DNA of 64,000 bases from RECM01 sp047921215. GTDB lineage: Bacteria; Bacteroidota; Rhodothermia; Balneolales; Cyclonatronaceae. Positions 35,494-44,192 of this stretch are shown piece by piece. The stretch is taken from assembly GCA_047921215.1 (NCBI GenBank), contig JBLRWO010000009.1, positions 42,555-106,554 on the forward strand, given 5' to 3'. Position numbers and translations under genes: made by a program. Position 1 is the first letter of the stretch; the number at the start of each line of letters is the position of its first letter. The notes beneath the pieces are model-generated. The model was not told the origin of the DNA and searched no databases. It was given only the letters and a program-made list of their open reading frames with translations.

Positions 35494-36426
35494 TTACTCA
35501 GCTGCCACCCTTCTTATGGTATCCGCTATCAGTTCTGCCATATCAGCCGGCTTTTTATCATCCGCATCAATCCATCGTACAAAATCCCATCTTCTGAGCC
35601 AGGTGAGTTGCCGCCGGGCGTACCTCCTGCTGCCTGTTTTGATGTCGGCCACCATTTGGTCGTGGGTACAACTGTCCTGCAGGTAACTAACCACTTCACG
35701 GTACCCTACACTCTGCAGCGATTGCAGGGAGGGCTTATACCCGTTCTCAATCAGCTTTCTGACCTCATCTACCAGCCCGGCACTGATCATCCGGTCGACC
35801 CGTTCATTGATCCTGTCATGAAGTGTCTGCCTTGGCAGGTTCAGCGCGAAAACGAAACGGTTCCGGCCGGGGAGTGGCTTCTTGCCGGTATGAAATGAAC
35901 TGAACGGCTTTCCGGTCTGCATCCAGACATCAAGGGCCCGGTATATGCGGTGCCGGTTCAGACCGTCCATGGACGATGCGCAGGACGGATCGATCTCTTT
36001 GAGCCTTTCAAAGAGCCCCTCAAGGCCCAGCGTTGATTCTTCCATCCGCAAGTGGTTGATGTTATCATCATTACGTGCCGGCAGCGGGTCCATGGGAAAA
36101 ATGAGTTCCTGAAGGTGCAGCGTGCTGCCACCGGCAATCAGTACGGGTTTTCTGTTTGCCAGTATCTCCTGCTCCCATGCGGCAACCCTTCGGGCAAACT
36201 GTCTTGATGAGTCATCCTGATCGGGATCGAGCACGGATATATTATAGTGTTTTACCCGGGCTAGTACATCGGGCGGGGGTTTGTCGGTTCCGATATCCAG
36301 ATGCCGGAAACACTGCCTCGAATCAGCTGAAATAACCGGACAGGCCCACATTCTGGCCAGTTCAAGGGCGGTATTCGTCTTACCTGAAGCGGTTGGTCCG
36401 GTTATGAATACCCTTGTTTCGGTCAA
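35494..36426 (-). CDS. miaA: tRNA dimethylallyltransferase
   Basis: The 310-residue protein has the P-loop ITGPTASGKTNTALELA near residues 8-24, ISADSRQCFRHLDIGTDKP near 33-51 and LIAGGSTLHLQELI near 96. It also shows the tRNA-binding region YARRQLTWLRRW near 277-288. MiaA attaches an isopentenyl group to A37 of tRNAs that read codons starting with U. It begins six bases after the porV-like gene on the same strand. In the second motif Cys replaces the usual Val/Ile (DSRQCF), a harmless-looking variation. Confidence 0.95.
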   Translation of the reverse strand: MTETRVFITGPTASGKTNTALELARMWACPVISADSRQCFRHLDIGTDKPPPDVLARVKHYNISVLDPDQDDSSRQFARRVAAWEQEILANRKPVLIAGGSTLHLQELIFPMDPLPARNDDNINHLRMEESTLGLEGLFERLKEIDPSCASSMDGLNRHRIYRALDVWMQTGKPFSSFHTGKKPLPGRNRFVFALNLPRQTLHDRINERVDRMISAGLVDEVRKLIENGYKPSLQSLQSVGYREVVSYLQDSCTHDQMVADIKTGSRRYARRQLTWLRRWDFVRWIDADDKKPADMAELIADTIRRVAAE

Positions 36427-36432
36427 TACAGA

Positions 36433-37533
36433 TCAGTTGCGGCCAGCCAGACGGCCCAAGGTGAAGGTTACAGAAATTCTGTGGGTGAAACCCAGGTCGG
36501 AGCTTACCCCCGCAAAACTGGCAAAACCGTAATCGAGGTTAAATGCCCCGAATTGCAGGCCTGCCCCGAGTGTCGGGGAAATATACAGGGATGAACTCTG
36601 ATCGGTGGCAATATCGGTGAGCCCGGCCCTCAGGAAAACGGCATCACGGTAACCGACTTCAGCACCCAGGTGCGGTTCAAAACTGACGGGACCCGCATTG
36701 ATATAGAATGCCCTGCGGTTTTCAAACCTGAGATCGGTATCGGTGGCCACGAGCAGGCGGAAATCGCCAAAATGAAAATAACGGCCCACGCCGATCTTGA
36801 CCGTTGGCCGGATCAACTCATTTTCACCGGCCGGAACCTCGTCACCGAATTCATCGGCCAGCGGCTGCAGGCGTGCGGCATCCACTGTCCAGAACTTCAT
36901 CATGGTAGTGATGTCCATAAGGTTCACCCCGAAATGGTACTCATTCCAGCGGTACATCAGGCCGGCGTCGATACTGTAGCCCCACGCATTGGCAAATGGT
37001 CCGAGCCGGCTGTGCACTACTTTGGCCGAAACACCCCACTGTAGCTGCTCGCTGACCGGATTGGCGTAGGAGAGGAAAAAAGCCATGTCGGAGGCGCTAA
37101 ACTCGGTGATGTAATCAGCGGGATTGTCACGGGGACGGTTCCGCTCCCTGTCCCATGCATTGAGGGTGTTTTTAATGCGATCTACACCCTGACGGAAAAA
37201 ACTCACAGCCAGGGCCGCATCAGAACCCGGCAGGCGAAAGGCAACAGCACCATAATCGTAACCAACTATGCCATTGAAGCGCTCAGAATGCATGTAGGCC
37301 GCTTCTGTGGAGGTTATACTGGCCAGGCCTGCCGGATTCCAGTAACCCGAGGTTACATCCCCGGTAATGGCTACCTGCGCGCTTCCCATACCCAGCGCGC
37401 GTGCTCCCCCACCTACAGACAGGAAGTCGCCGCCAAACGATACGCCCAAAAAACCCTGACCAAAGGAAGGTACCGTCAGAACAGCGGTTAACAGAACGGT
37501 GAAAAGTGCCGTTTTAAGCTTCAAAAGAGTCAA
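36433..37533 (-). CDS. PorV/PorQ-family outer membrane protein
   Basis: The 366-residue product has a signal peptide (LKTALFTVLLTAVLTVPSFG). The family signature near residues 40-72 reads FLSVGGGARALGMGSAQVAI and then SGYWNPAGLA. The remainder is a FadL-like barrel that ends in VTFTLGRL. PorV proteins act in type IX secretion in Bacteroidota, while other members of this UPF0164-like family have unknown roles, so a type IX link is not proven. No other type IX genes are seen in the window. It is the first gene of the run leading to miaA and purSQ. Confidence 0.8.
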   Translation of the reverse strand: MTLLKLKTALFTVLLTAVLTVPSFGQGFLGVSFGGDFLSVGGGARALGMGSAQVAITGDVTSGYWNPAGLASITSTEAAYMHSERFNGIVGYDYGAVAFRLPGSDAALAVSFFRQGVDRIKNTLNAWDRERNRPRDNPADYITEFSASDMAFFLSYANPVSEQLQWGVSAKVVHSRLGPFANAWGYSIDAGLMYRWNEYHFGVNLMDITTMMKFWTVDAARLQPLADEFGDEVPAGENELIRPTVKIGVGRYFHFGDFRLLVATDTDLRFENRRAFYINAGPVSFEPHLGAEVGYRDAVFLRAGLTDIATDQSSSLYISPTLGAGLQFGAFNLDYGFASFAGVSSDLGFTHRISVTFTLGRLAGRN

Positions 37534-37869
37534 CAGATTTACAGTTCACATTATATGAATCGGAAGAATACAATATAATTAAAAAGGGACACGCAATTAT
37601 AACATTTGGATCATAATCGCAGCCGGCCCCTTCTTTTCCGGCCATTGTCTACCGGACTTTATAAAACGACCCGGCCACGTGTATCGTATCGGATTTGATT
37701 TGCCGGCCGGCATCCCGTTGAACGAGAACTGACGGAACCCCATTATATCACGGATGTTTATTCTTAATTAATTCATTAATAAACTGTATAATTGATTATA
37801 AATCCGACAAACCGCTACAAAACCCCAATGTGTGCAGCCTAACCAGCTCTGCAGGTCTATTCGCAACGT
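37534..37869. other. 336-base intergenic region between divergent genes
   Basis: No gene is seen. The half near the peptidase gene is AT-rich and includes TATAAT at 37787-37792 with a poor -35 match (TTAATT, 17 bases upstream), a weak promoter candidate for the plus-strand gene. GC-rich GGCCGG-type palindromes occur near 37620-37645 and 37700. Nothing else is recognised. Confidence 0.3.
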
Positions 37870-39381
37870 ATGCTTAGCGTTCTCTATATAATCATCACCG
37901 CCTTTATTGTTTTTGTACTGGCAAGAACGATTCTGTACACCGGCAGGAACCGTTTTGTTCAGCCGGTTGAAAAAGACGATATCCCCATAGATGATGCCGT
38001 CAGGCGCCTGAGCAGGGCAATCCAGTTCGAAACCGTATCCACGCAATCGCCCGACGACATCAACGGCGAAGCGTTCACCGGGATGCACCTGTTTCTGGAA
38101 AAGGAATTTCCCTTAATTCACAGCAACCTGAAAAGGGAAGTGATAAACCACTACAGCCTGCTCTTCACATGGCGAGGTTCCAATTCGGAACTCAAACCCG
38201 TAATGCTCACCAGTCACCTCGATGTGGTACCGGTCGAGCCTGGAACCGAAACAGACTGGGAACACCCGCCTTTCGGCGGCAACGTGAGCGACAGTTACAT
38301 CTGGGGCCGCGGAGCCATGGATGTACAGTGTGGTGTTCTTGCCATACTGGAGTCGGTTGAATGGCTGCTTGCCAACGGTTACCAGCCCGAACGAACCATC
38401 TATCTTGGTTTCGGCCACGATGAAGAGATCGACGGAGAATTCGGTGCATCCTCGATCGGGCAGATTCTGAAAGAGCGCGGTGTGGAGCTCGACTTTCTGC
38501 TGGATGAGGGCCTGCCCATTGTTGAAGAGCTAATGGACCTGCTGAAGGGTCCGGTTGCCCTTGTTGCCATTGCCGAGAAAGGCTATCTGAGTGTTGAATT
38601 ATCGGTTGAGACCGGGGGCGGTCACTCATCTGTACCACAGGGGCTCACCTCCATTGCCCTGCTTTCGGAAGCCATCCACAAGCTTGAAAATAATCCGATG
38701 CCTGCCCGCATCGATGGACTGGTGAAGGAGATGCTTCAGTCGCTTGGATCACGGATGGCCATCGCCTACCGGATTGTAATGGCCAATATATGGCTTTTTC
38801 AGCGTGTGATTAAAGATCACCTGACAAAGCTGCCCGAAACGAGCGCTGTGCTGCGCACAACCGGAGCCGCTACGATCTTTGAATCGGGGATGAAAGAGAA
38901 CGTACTGCCAACGCAGGCACGGGCTGTTATCAATTTCAGGTTGCATCCATCAGATTCAATCGCTGATGTTATTGATCATGTTCGGAAAACCATAAATGAT
39001 CCGAGAATCCGGATTACAAAAATGCACGGGCACATTGAACCCTCCCGGCTGTCGGATGTGAGTTCTGAAAGCTATAAAACACTCAGAAGGACCATCCGGG
39101 AAGTTTTCCCGGAGGTGACGGTTTCGCCTGCTCTCATGATAGGTGCAACCGATGCCCGCCACTATGCCGCCCTGACCCCCAATATCTATCGTTTTCTGCC
39201 CCTGAGGGCTTCACGGAGTGATCTTGACCGGGTTCACGGAACCAACGAACGGCTGTCTATCGGCAACTATGAGGAGATGATACAGTTCTATATTCAGCTG
39301 CTGCGTAATACATCGGTTATTAAAACCGGACCTGGCCCTATCAGGAATGAGACGATTGAGGTGACCTCTGATGCCGTCTGA
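37870..39381 (+). CDS. M20 family metallopeptidase, membrane-anchored (PM20D1-like)
   Basis: The 503-residue protein has an N-terminal membrane helix (LYIIITAFIVFVLARTILY). The M20 core follows with HLDVVPVEPGTETDWEHPPF near 116-135 (zinc His and catalytic Asp), IWGRGAMDVQCGVLAILE near 143-160 (bridging Asp) and GHDEEIDGEFGA near 181 (catalytic and zinc Glu). A final zinc His lies in GATDARHYAAL near 425. The sequence resembles carboxypeptidase/N-acyl-amino-acid hydrolase PM20D1 relatives. The substrate is not known. The last bases overlap the next gene by 11. Confidence 0.88.
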   Translation: MLSVLYIIITAFIVFVLARTILYTGRNRFVQPVEKDDIPIDDAVRRLSRAIQFETVSTQSPDDINGEAFTGMHLFLEKEFPLIHSNLKREVINHYSLLFTWRGSNSELKPVMLTSHLDVVPVEPGTETDWEHPPFGGNVSDSYIWGRGAMDVQCGVLAILESVEWLLANGYQPERTIYLGFGHDEEIDGEFGASSIGQILKERGVELDFLLDEGLPIVEELMDLLKGPVALVAIAEKGYLSVELSVETGGGHSSVPQGLTSIALLSEAIHKLENNPMPARIDGLVKEMLQSLGSRMAIAYRIVMANIWLFQRVIKDHLTKLPETSAVLRTTGAATIFESGMKENVLPTQARAVINFRLHPSDSIADVIDHVRKTINDPRIRITKMHGHIEPSRLSDVSSESYKTLRRTIREVFPEVTVSPALMIGATDARHYAALTPNIYRFLPLRASRSDLDRVHGTNERLSIGNYEEMIQFYIQLLRNTSVIKTGPGPIRNETIEVTSDAV

Positions 39382-39898
39382 GGCTGAGCCCCATATCAAC
39401 GGATGCTCTGTATGGCTGACCTTCGGCCGGGCCGAAAAAAAACTGGCTCATTATATTGCTCAACTGTCAGACCGTTTGAATACCCCCGTCTTCAGGCCTC
39501 ACGTTACCCTCGCAGGACAGATTGGTTCTGAAAGGCGTTCGCTGCTTGAAACAACATCCTGGCTCGCCTCGGTTACCGATCCGTTCAGGATATATTGCCG
39601 GCAGTTCGGCAGCGAGCCTTCATATTTCAAAGCCCTCTACCTGGAAGTTACACTCGCTACCCCTCTAAAAGATCTTCGGTTGCTCACCGAAAAACATCTG
39701 CCTGCGGCCAGTCCCGGATTCATGCCTCATATCAGCCTTGTCTACGGAAACCTGAATGCAGAAAGCCGCAGTCAGATCATATCCGAACTCGGAATTATCC
39801 TGCCATATACCGCCGACGTAACCACCATCACCATCATGAAAACCGATGGCCCCGTTTCCGCCTGGCACCAGATTAAAGAGTTCGAACTGGGCAACTAA
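39371..39898 (+). CDS. 2H phosphoesterase (cyclic phosphodiesterase / RNA ligase-like)
   Basis: The 175-residue protein has the two histidine tetrapeptides that define 2H phosphoesterases: RPHVTLAG near residues 37-44 and MPHISLVYG near 117-125. The spacing of about 80 residues fits the plant-type cyclic phosphodiesterase branch, which opens ADP-ribose 1'',2''-cyclic phosphate or 2',3'-cyclic nucleotides. Its ATG lies within the end of the M20 gene, so the two are translationally coupled. The natural substrate here is unknown. Confidence 0.8.
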   Translation: MPSEAEPHINGCSVWLTFGRAEKKLAHYIAQLSDRLNTPVFRPHVTLAGQIGSERRSLLETTSWLASVTDPFRIYCRQFGSEPSYFKALYLEVTLATPLKDLRLLTEKHLPAASPGFMPHISLVYGNLNAESRSQIISELGIILPYTADVTTITIMKTDGPVSAWHQIKEFELGN

Positions 39899-39909
39899 AA
39901 ACCCATCAG

Positions 39910-40026
39910 GCCACCTTCAAGAGTCCGGAGCGTGCATTAAGCCACCTTCAAGAGTCCGGAGCGTGCATTAAGCCACCTTCAAGAGTCCCGGAGCGTGCAT
40001 TAAGCCACCTTCAAGAGTCCGGAGCG
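39910..40026 (+). repeat. 31-bp tandem repeat array, 3.7 copies
   Basis: A 31-base unit starting GCCACCTTCAAGAGTCCGGA and ending GCGTGCATTAA is repeated head to tail. Copies 1 (39910-39940) and 2 (39941-39971) are identical. Copy 3 (39972-40003) has one extra C, and copy 4 (40004-40026) breaks off after GGAGCG. There are no spacers, so it is not a CRISPR array. The core CAAGAGTCCGGAGCG recurs in the two inverted elements that follow. The array begins 11 bases after the 2H phosphoesterase stop. Confidence 0.9.
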
Positions 40027-40050
40027 GAGCGGAGGTCCTTGAAGAGTGGC

Positions 40051-40086
40051 TGCGGATACCATGGTATCCGCACAGGTATCCGCACA
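40051..40086. repeat. perfect 22-bp palindrome followed by a 12-bp tandem duplication
   Basis: A perfect 22-base palindrome spans 40051-40072 with the core GCGGATACCATGGTATCCGC. Its right half continues as GGTATCCGCACA, repeated head to tail at 40063-40074 and 40075-40086. This could be a dimeric protein binding site or part of the mobile repeat unit around it. Confidence 0.8.
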
Positions 40087-40142
40087 GCATCGCTGTTAAT
40101 AATGCACATACTACCACTAATTTGTCAGCTTTTAATAAAAAC

Positions 40143-40160
40143 GGGGCATTTAAATGCCCC
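40143..40160 (-). terminator. intrinsic terminator of the GNAT/nitrilase gene
   Basis: GGGGCATTTAAATGCCCC is a perfect palindrome. Read on the minus strand it is followed by GTTTTTATT, the form of a Rho-independent terminator. It lies 87 bases after the stop of the minus-strand gene at 40247. On the plus strand no T-run follows. Confidence 0.65.
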
Positions 40161-40209
40161 TTCGATCAACTCTGCAAGGTCCTCCGCTGCGCTCCGGACT
40201 CTTGCAGGA

Positions 40210-40246
40210 TGATCGAAGGTTGATCGAAGGATGATCGCAGCTGATC
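40210..40246. repeat. short TGATCGAAGG direct repeats
   Basis: TGATCGAAGG occurs at 40210-40219 and 40221-40230, a related TGATCGCAGC at 40232-40241, and TGATC again at 40242, so the period is about 11 bases. The inverse CCTTCGATCA is at 40159-40168. The series stops at the end of the minus-strand coding region at 40247. Confidence 0.75.
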
Positions 40247-41812
40247 TTACTCTTCTTTCAGGCCGGGGTAGACGGCTTTGCCATCGGTTATGAGCTTGAA
40301 TGAGGTAGAGTAGAGATCTTTGCGGCGGTCGCGGAGTGGTGTTACAGTTCCATTGAATCGGGTTCGGCGAAGTACTTCAAGATCGACATCTGCCAGGACG
40401 ATCATCTCGGCGTTTTCATCGGTAATGGCTGCGATTCCGTCTCTTGAGAAGGGGAAGTCGGATGGGGTAAAGATGGCCGACTGGCCGTACTGTATATCCA
40501 TATTGCCAACCGAGGGGATGTTGCCCGTGGTGCCGGCCATGGCCACATATACCTGGTTTTCGATGGCCCTTGCCTGAGAACAGATGCGGACCCGTGTAAA
40601 ACCATGACGCTCGTCAGTGCAGTATGGAACAAAAATGATCTGGGCCCCCTTGTCGACCATATAGCGGGTCAGTTCGGGAAATTCGACATCATAACAGATA
40701 TTAATGCCGATGCGACCCCGGTCGGTATCGAACACTTTGGGCTCCGATCCGGGCTGCACACCCCACCAGCGCCTTTCGCTGGGCGTGATATGAATCTTGT
40801 ACTGTGATTCAACCGTGCCATCGCGCCGGAAGAGATAACTGACGTTATATACCCGGTCTTCCTGCATGGTGAAATGGGAGCCACCGATGATGTTTACATT
40901 GTAACGGATCGCCTGATCCCTGAAAAATTCAATAATGTGATCGGTAAAGCGGGTCAGTTCACGGGCAGCGAGCCCGGGACGTTTTTCATCCACAAAGCTT
41001 AGCAATTGCGTGGTTAGCAGTTCCGGAAAGAGCACGAAATCGGATTTGTAATCCGAGGCCACATCGACAAAATATTCGACCTGTGTGGCAAACTCTTCGA
41101 AACTGTCAATTTTCCTCATTTTGTACTGCACACAGCAGATTCTGACCGGTGTTGAAGTCACCTTCCGGCGCTGAACCGACTGCCGGAATTCCAGGTTCAC
41201 CCATTCCATCAGGGTCGCGTAACCGCAGGACTGCTGGTCATCCTCCAGATAATTCTTCAGCACTCTTTTTACCACAAACCCGTTCTGAACCTGAAAGGTA
41301 AGCACAGGATCATAAATCCTTTTATCCATAACGTTTCTGATGTACTCATATACCGACATTTTATCGGCATATTCGTGGTAATTGGGCAGTCTCCCCCCAA
41401 TCAGGATCCGTTTCAGATTTAAACGGGAACAGAGTTCTTTTCTGGCTTCATACAACCGGCGGCCCAGTTTCATCTGCCTGTGTTCAGGGTCCACCATCAC
41501 TTCGATGCCATACAGGGTATCGCCTTCAGGGTCATGGTTTCTGATGTATCCCTCATCTGCAATCTCGTTCCAGCTGTGGGCATCGGAATACTCATCGAGA
41601 TCCAGGATAAGGGAGCTGCTTGAGGCCACCAGTTCACCCTCATAGATAATACCCAGCTGGCCCTCCTGGAATTGATAGAGCTGCGATTCAAACTGATCTT
41701 TGGTGGTGGGCTCCATGCCCGTGAAACAGCGTTCCTGCAGTCTTCTGAGGGCCGGAAAATCCTCCATTTCGAGAGGCCGCAGTTCGATGCTCGGGTTGTT
41801 TGAATTTGTCAT
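40247..41812 (-). CDS. GNAT acetyltransferase fused to carbon-nitrogen hydrolase
   Basis: The 521-residue protein joins two enzymes. Residues about 8-185 form a GNAT domain with the acetyl-CoA loop IEVMVDPEHRQMKLGRRLYE. Residues about 225-500 form a nitrilase-superfamily domain with the catalytic Glu in LFPELLTTQL, Lys in YKIHITPSERRWW and Cys in GINICYDVEFPEL. The hydrolase half cleaves or forms amide bonds; the acetyltransferase half could modify the same small molecule or a protein. Such fusions are known in Bacteroidota but the substrate is not. It is divergent from the ppx gene, has its own likely terminator and stands alone. Confidence 0.9.
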   Translation of the reverse strand: MTNSNNPSIELRPLEMEDFPALRRLQERCFTGMEPTTKDQFESQLYQFQEGQLGIIYEGELVASSSSLILDLDEYSDAHSWNEIADEGYIRNHDPEGDTLYGIEVMVDPEHRQMKLGRRLYEARKELCSRLNLKRILIGGRLPNYHEYADKMSVYEYIRNVMDKRIYDPVLTFQVQNGFVVKRVLKNYLEDDQQSCGYATLMEWVNLEFRQSVQRRKVTSTPVRICCVQYKMRKIDSFEEFATQVEYFVDVASDYKSDFVLFPELLTTQLLSFVDEKRPGLAARELTRFTDHIIEFFRDQAIRYNVNIIGGSHFTMQEDRVYNVSYLFRRDGTVESQYKIHITPSERRWWGVQPGSEPKVFDTDRGRIGINICYDVEFPELTRYMVDKGAQIIFVPYCTDERHGFTRVRICSQARAIENQVYVAMAGTTGNIPSVGNMDIQYGQSAIFTPSDFPFSRDGIAAITDENAEMIVLADVDLEVLRRTRFNGTVTPLRDRRKDLYSTSFKLITDGKAVYPGLKEE

Positions 41813-42092
41813 TTGGAGATTTGATTGGTCGCCGATTCTGAATCTTATAATTTACAAAACATGCATCACTATCAGCGGAATTTTTTAAAAAGAGTGGTTT
41901 TTCCACAAACATAAAACTCCAGGCAATACGATTTTGACCTGTTAATTGGGGACCCTTTACATCTTGCTATTCGCCAAAAATTGACTCATTTTTACGCTCG
42001 TTCTCACGAATATGTCATGATTATACAAACGGTTTATACATTCGGCACACCAACCTTCGGGCCGGCACCGATCATCAGCAAACTATTCCTGT

Positions 42093-43676
42093 ATGCCTGA
42101 AGCCAAATCGCACATCGGTATAGCCACAAAGCGCATAGCCGCCATCGATCTGGGTACCAACTCGTTTCACGCTGTTATTGTAGACGTTTATCCGGACGGC
42201 AGTTTCAGTACAGTCGACACACTCAAGGAGATGATCTGCCTCGGTAAAGATGGCGTGGGAAGGATGCTGTCGTGCACCGAAATGGATCTGGGTATTGAAG
42301 CCCTGAGAAAGATCAAAACCCTTTGCCAGCACCAGAATGTGGAGAGGATTCTGGCTTATGCAACCAGCGCCATCAGGGAAGCAGAGAACGGAGGGGTATT
42401 TATACAGCGGGCGATTGATGAAGTACAGATCAAAATACTCGCAATTCCCGGCATCAGGGAGGCAGAACTGGTGGCTTGTGCAGTTCAGCACGGAATGCAG
42501 TTGGGTGACACTGCTCATCTGATCATGGATGTGGGAGGCGGAAGCACAGAATTCATCATAGCCGACAACAGGGATATCCTTTTCACAGACAGTAAAAAGC
42601 TTGGCGTTTCCCGGATGACTGCCGATTATATCAAGCATGATCCGGTTAGCAAAGGTGAGATACGTATGCTATCCACCTACTACGAGAAACATCTATCCGA
42701 TATCAAAGAGGCACTGAAAAAGTATCCAACAGATGTTCTCATCGGATCTTCAGGCACTATGCAGAACATTGCGGCCATGATCGCTGCGATGAAAAATATG
42801 AGCACATCGGTTACACTGAATGAATTTGAGTACAGCAGCGAGGATTTCAACCGTTTCTATAATTCATTTATCAGACTGAACAGAAAGAAAAGGCTGATGG
42901 TGCCCGGACTGGATACAAAACGGGTTGACTTCCTTGTAGCAGGACTGATACTTGCCAAAAAAGTGATTACGGATTTCGGGATCAAACGCATCAAAACATC
43001 GGTTCAGGCGATGCGTGAGGGGATTATTATCAGCTATATACATCAGGAGATGAAAAACCTGCGGATACTGGCCGATTTTCCCGATACCCGCAGGCGGTCT
43101 GTCTTTGAATTACTGCGCAAGTGCCGGTGGCACGAGATGCACTCGGCCCATGTAAGCAATCTGGCCCTGAAACTGTTCGATCAGACATCAAAGTGGCACC
43201 AGATGGGACATCGCGAAAAGGAATTACTCGAATACTCGGCCCTGCTTCATGATATCGGCTACCATATATCACACCGCAAACACCACAAGCATTCCCTTTA
43301 CATCATCCTGAATGCCGATCTGAGGGGATTCAGCCAGGAAGAAATCGAAGTGATGGCCCATGTTTCCAGATACCACAGAAGGTCGACCCCGAAAAACCGT
43401 CATCAGCTGTATTCCGCTCTCAGTGCCCCGCAAAAGAAACTGGTAAAGATTCTGTCGGGTTATCTCAGGGTGGCCGACGGGCTTGACCGAAGCCATTATC
43501 AGAATGTAACGGACCTTCGTGTTGAAGTCGGTTCAAAAATCCGCATTTTCATCAAAACAATCGCTGATCCGGAACTTGAGATTTGGGGTTCGCTCAGGAA
43601 AAAGGAACTGTTCGAAGACTATTTCGGGAAGAAACTGGAGATTGTGCCTGTGGATGTGCTTGAGACTGCCGGCTGA
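42093..43676 (+). CDS. Ppx/GppA phosphatase with HD-type C-terminal domain
   Basis: The 527-residue protein has the sugar-kinase/actin fold of exopolyphosphatases: AAIDLGTNSFHAVIVDVYPD near residues 15-34, YATSAIREAENGGVFI near 89 and IMDVGGGSTEFIIADN near 147. DVLIGSSGTMQNIAAM is near 211. A C-terminal HD-like domain (about 330-500) shows SALLHDIGYHISHRKHHKHS. These enzymes degrade polyphosphate or convert pppGpp to ppGpp; the two roles cannot be told apart from sequence. It lies alone, preceded by 280 bases shared with the divergent GNAT/nitrilase gene, where no firm promoter was identified. Confidence 0.92.
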   Translation: MPEAKSHIGIATKRIAAIDLGTNSFHAVIVDVYPDGSFSTVDTLKEMICLGKDGVGRMLSCTEMDLGIEALRKIKTLCQHQNVERILAYATSAIREAENGGVFIQRAIDEVQIKILAIPGIREAELVACAVQHGMQLGDTAHLIMDVGGGSTEFIIADNRDILFTDSKKLGVSRMTADYIKHDPVSKGEIRMLSTYYEKHLSDIKEALKKYPTDVLIGSSGTMQNIAAMIAAMKNMSTSVTLNEFEYSSEDFNRFYNSFIRLNRKKRLMVPGLDTKRVDFLVAGLILAKKVITDFGIKRIKTSVQAMREGIIISYIHQEMKNLRILADFPDTRRRSVFELLRKCRWHEMHSAHVSNLALKLFDQTSKWHQMGHREKELLEYSALLHDIGYHISHRKHHKHSLYIILNADLRGFSQEEIEVMAHVSRYHRRSTPKNRHQLYSALSAPQKKLVKILSGYLRVADGLDRSHYQNVTDLRVEVGSKIRIFIKTIADPELEIWGSLRKKELFEDYFGKKLEIVPVDVLETAG

Positions 43677-43706
43677 TTTAATATGCATGGGAGGCAGGGG
43701 AATGGT

Positions 43707-44180
43707 TCAGTTTTTGCTGATGTGATTGTGCGGGCGTCTGAGGTCGGAGCTAAGACCGGGTTCGTTTTTATCTGTTGTTTGTCTTGTTCTGCGGGCTTCC
43801 CCTTTTTGTATGCCAAAGCGTGCGCCCAGCGCTGAAGCTGCCAGCAACACAACGGCCAGTATGAGCAGGCTTCGGTGAAAAAGAAATTTTTCGGTGAGTT
43901 CACTCAAAATCACGGCTGGAATCACGAGAAGAAAAGCGATCAGATAGGGGAAACCGGGAAAAAGGGCCGTTTTTCCGGTAAACCGGCGCGACAGCACAAA
44001 GCTGACGTTCAGATAGATCAACCCGTAGCCAGCCAGTACAAGGGTGCCGATCCAGTCGGGACGTTCGGTATGAATTAGAAAGGTGCTGGTGAACATGTAA
44101 ATGAGAACCCCCGTGACCAGGCTGCCCGATATATAGGCGAAAGCACGGCCTACCACACGTTTTTTTTCTGTTTCAATCAA
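43707..44180 (-). CDS. small four-span membrane protein, unknown function
   Basis: The 157-residue product has four predicted spans: about 12-33 (AYISGSLVTGVLIYMFTSTF), 43-63 (GTLVLAGYGLIYLNVSFVL), 75-92 (FPYLIAFLLVIPAVILSEL) and 104-121 (LLILAVVLLAASALGARFGI). The C-terminal tail is charged and likely disordered. I recognise no family. It follows the envC-like gene by 12 bases on the same strand and is the last gene of that run, so it may be co-expressed with cell-wall genes. Confidence 0.6.
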   Translation of the reverse strand: MIETEKKRVVGRAFAYISGSLVTGVLIYMFTSTFLIHTERPDWIGTLVLAGYGLIYLNVSFVLSRRFTGKTALFPGFPYLIAFLLVIPAVILSELTEKFLFHRSLLILAVVLLAASALGARFGIQKGEARRTRQTTDKNEPGLSSDLRRPHNHISKN

Positions 44181-44192
44181 TTCTGCGGGTAC

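Larger units (their letters stand above)
40012..40204. repeat. 30-bp inverted repeat pair sharing the tandem-repeat core
   Basis: The left arm at 40012-40041 begins CAAGAGTCCGGAGCG and ends CGGAGGTCCTTG. The right arm at 40175-40204 is its reverse complement with two mismatches. Each arm is itself an imperfect palindrome (CAAG at one end, CTTG at the other). The right arm is enclosed in a larger palindrome with CCTTCGATCA at 40159-40168 and TGATCGAAGG at 40210-40219, plus an inner TGCAAG/CTTGCA stem. This is the layout of REP-like interspersed elements. Confidence 0.8.

Noticed and set aside
33204..37533. Type IX secretion locus suggested by the PorV-like gene
   Set aside because: No other type IX component is seen near it, and many PorV/PorQ-family proteins are unrelated to that system.
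39910..40026. Possible CRISPR array
   Set aside because: The 31-bp units abut each other without spacers and no cas gene is near.
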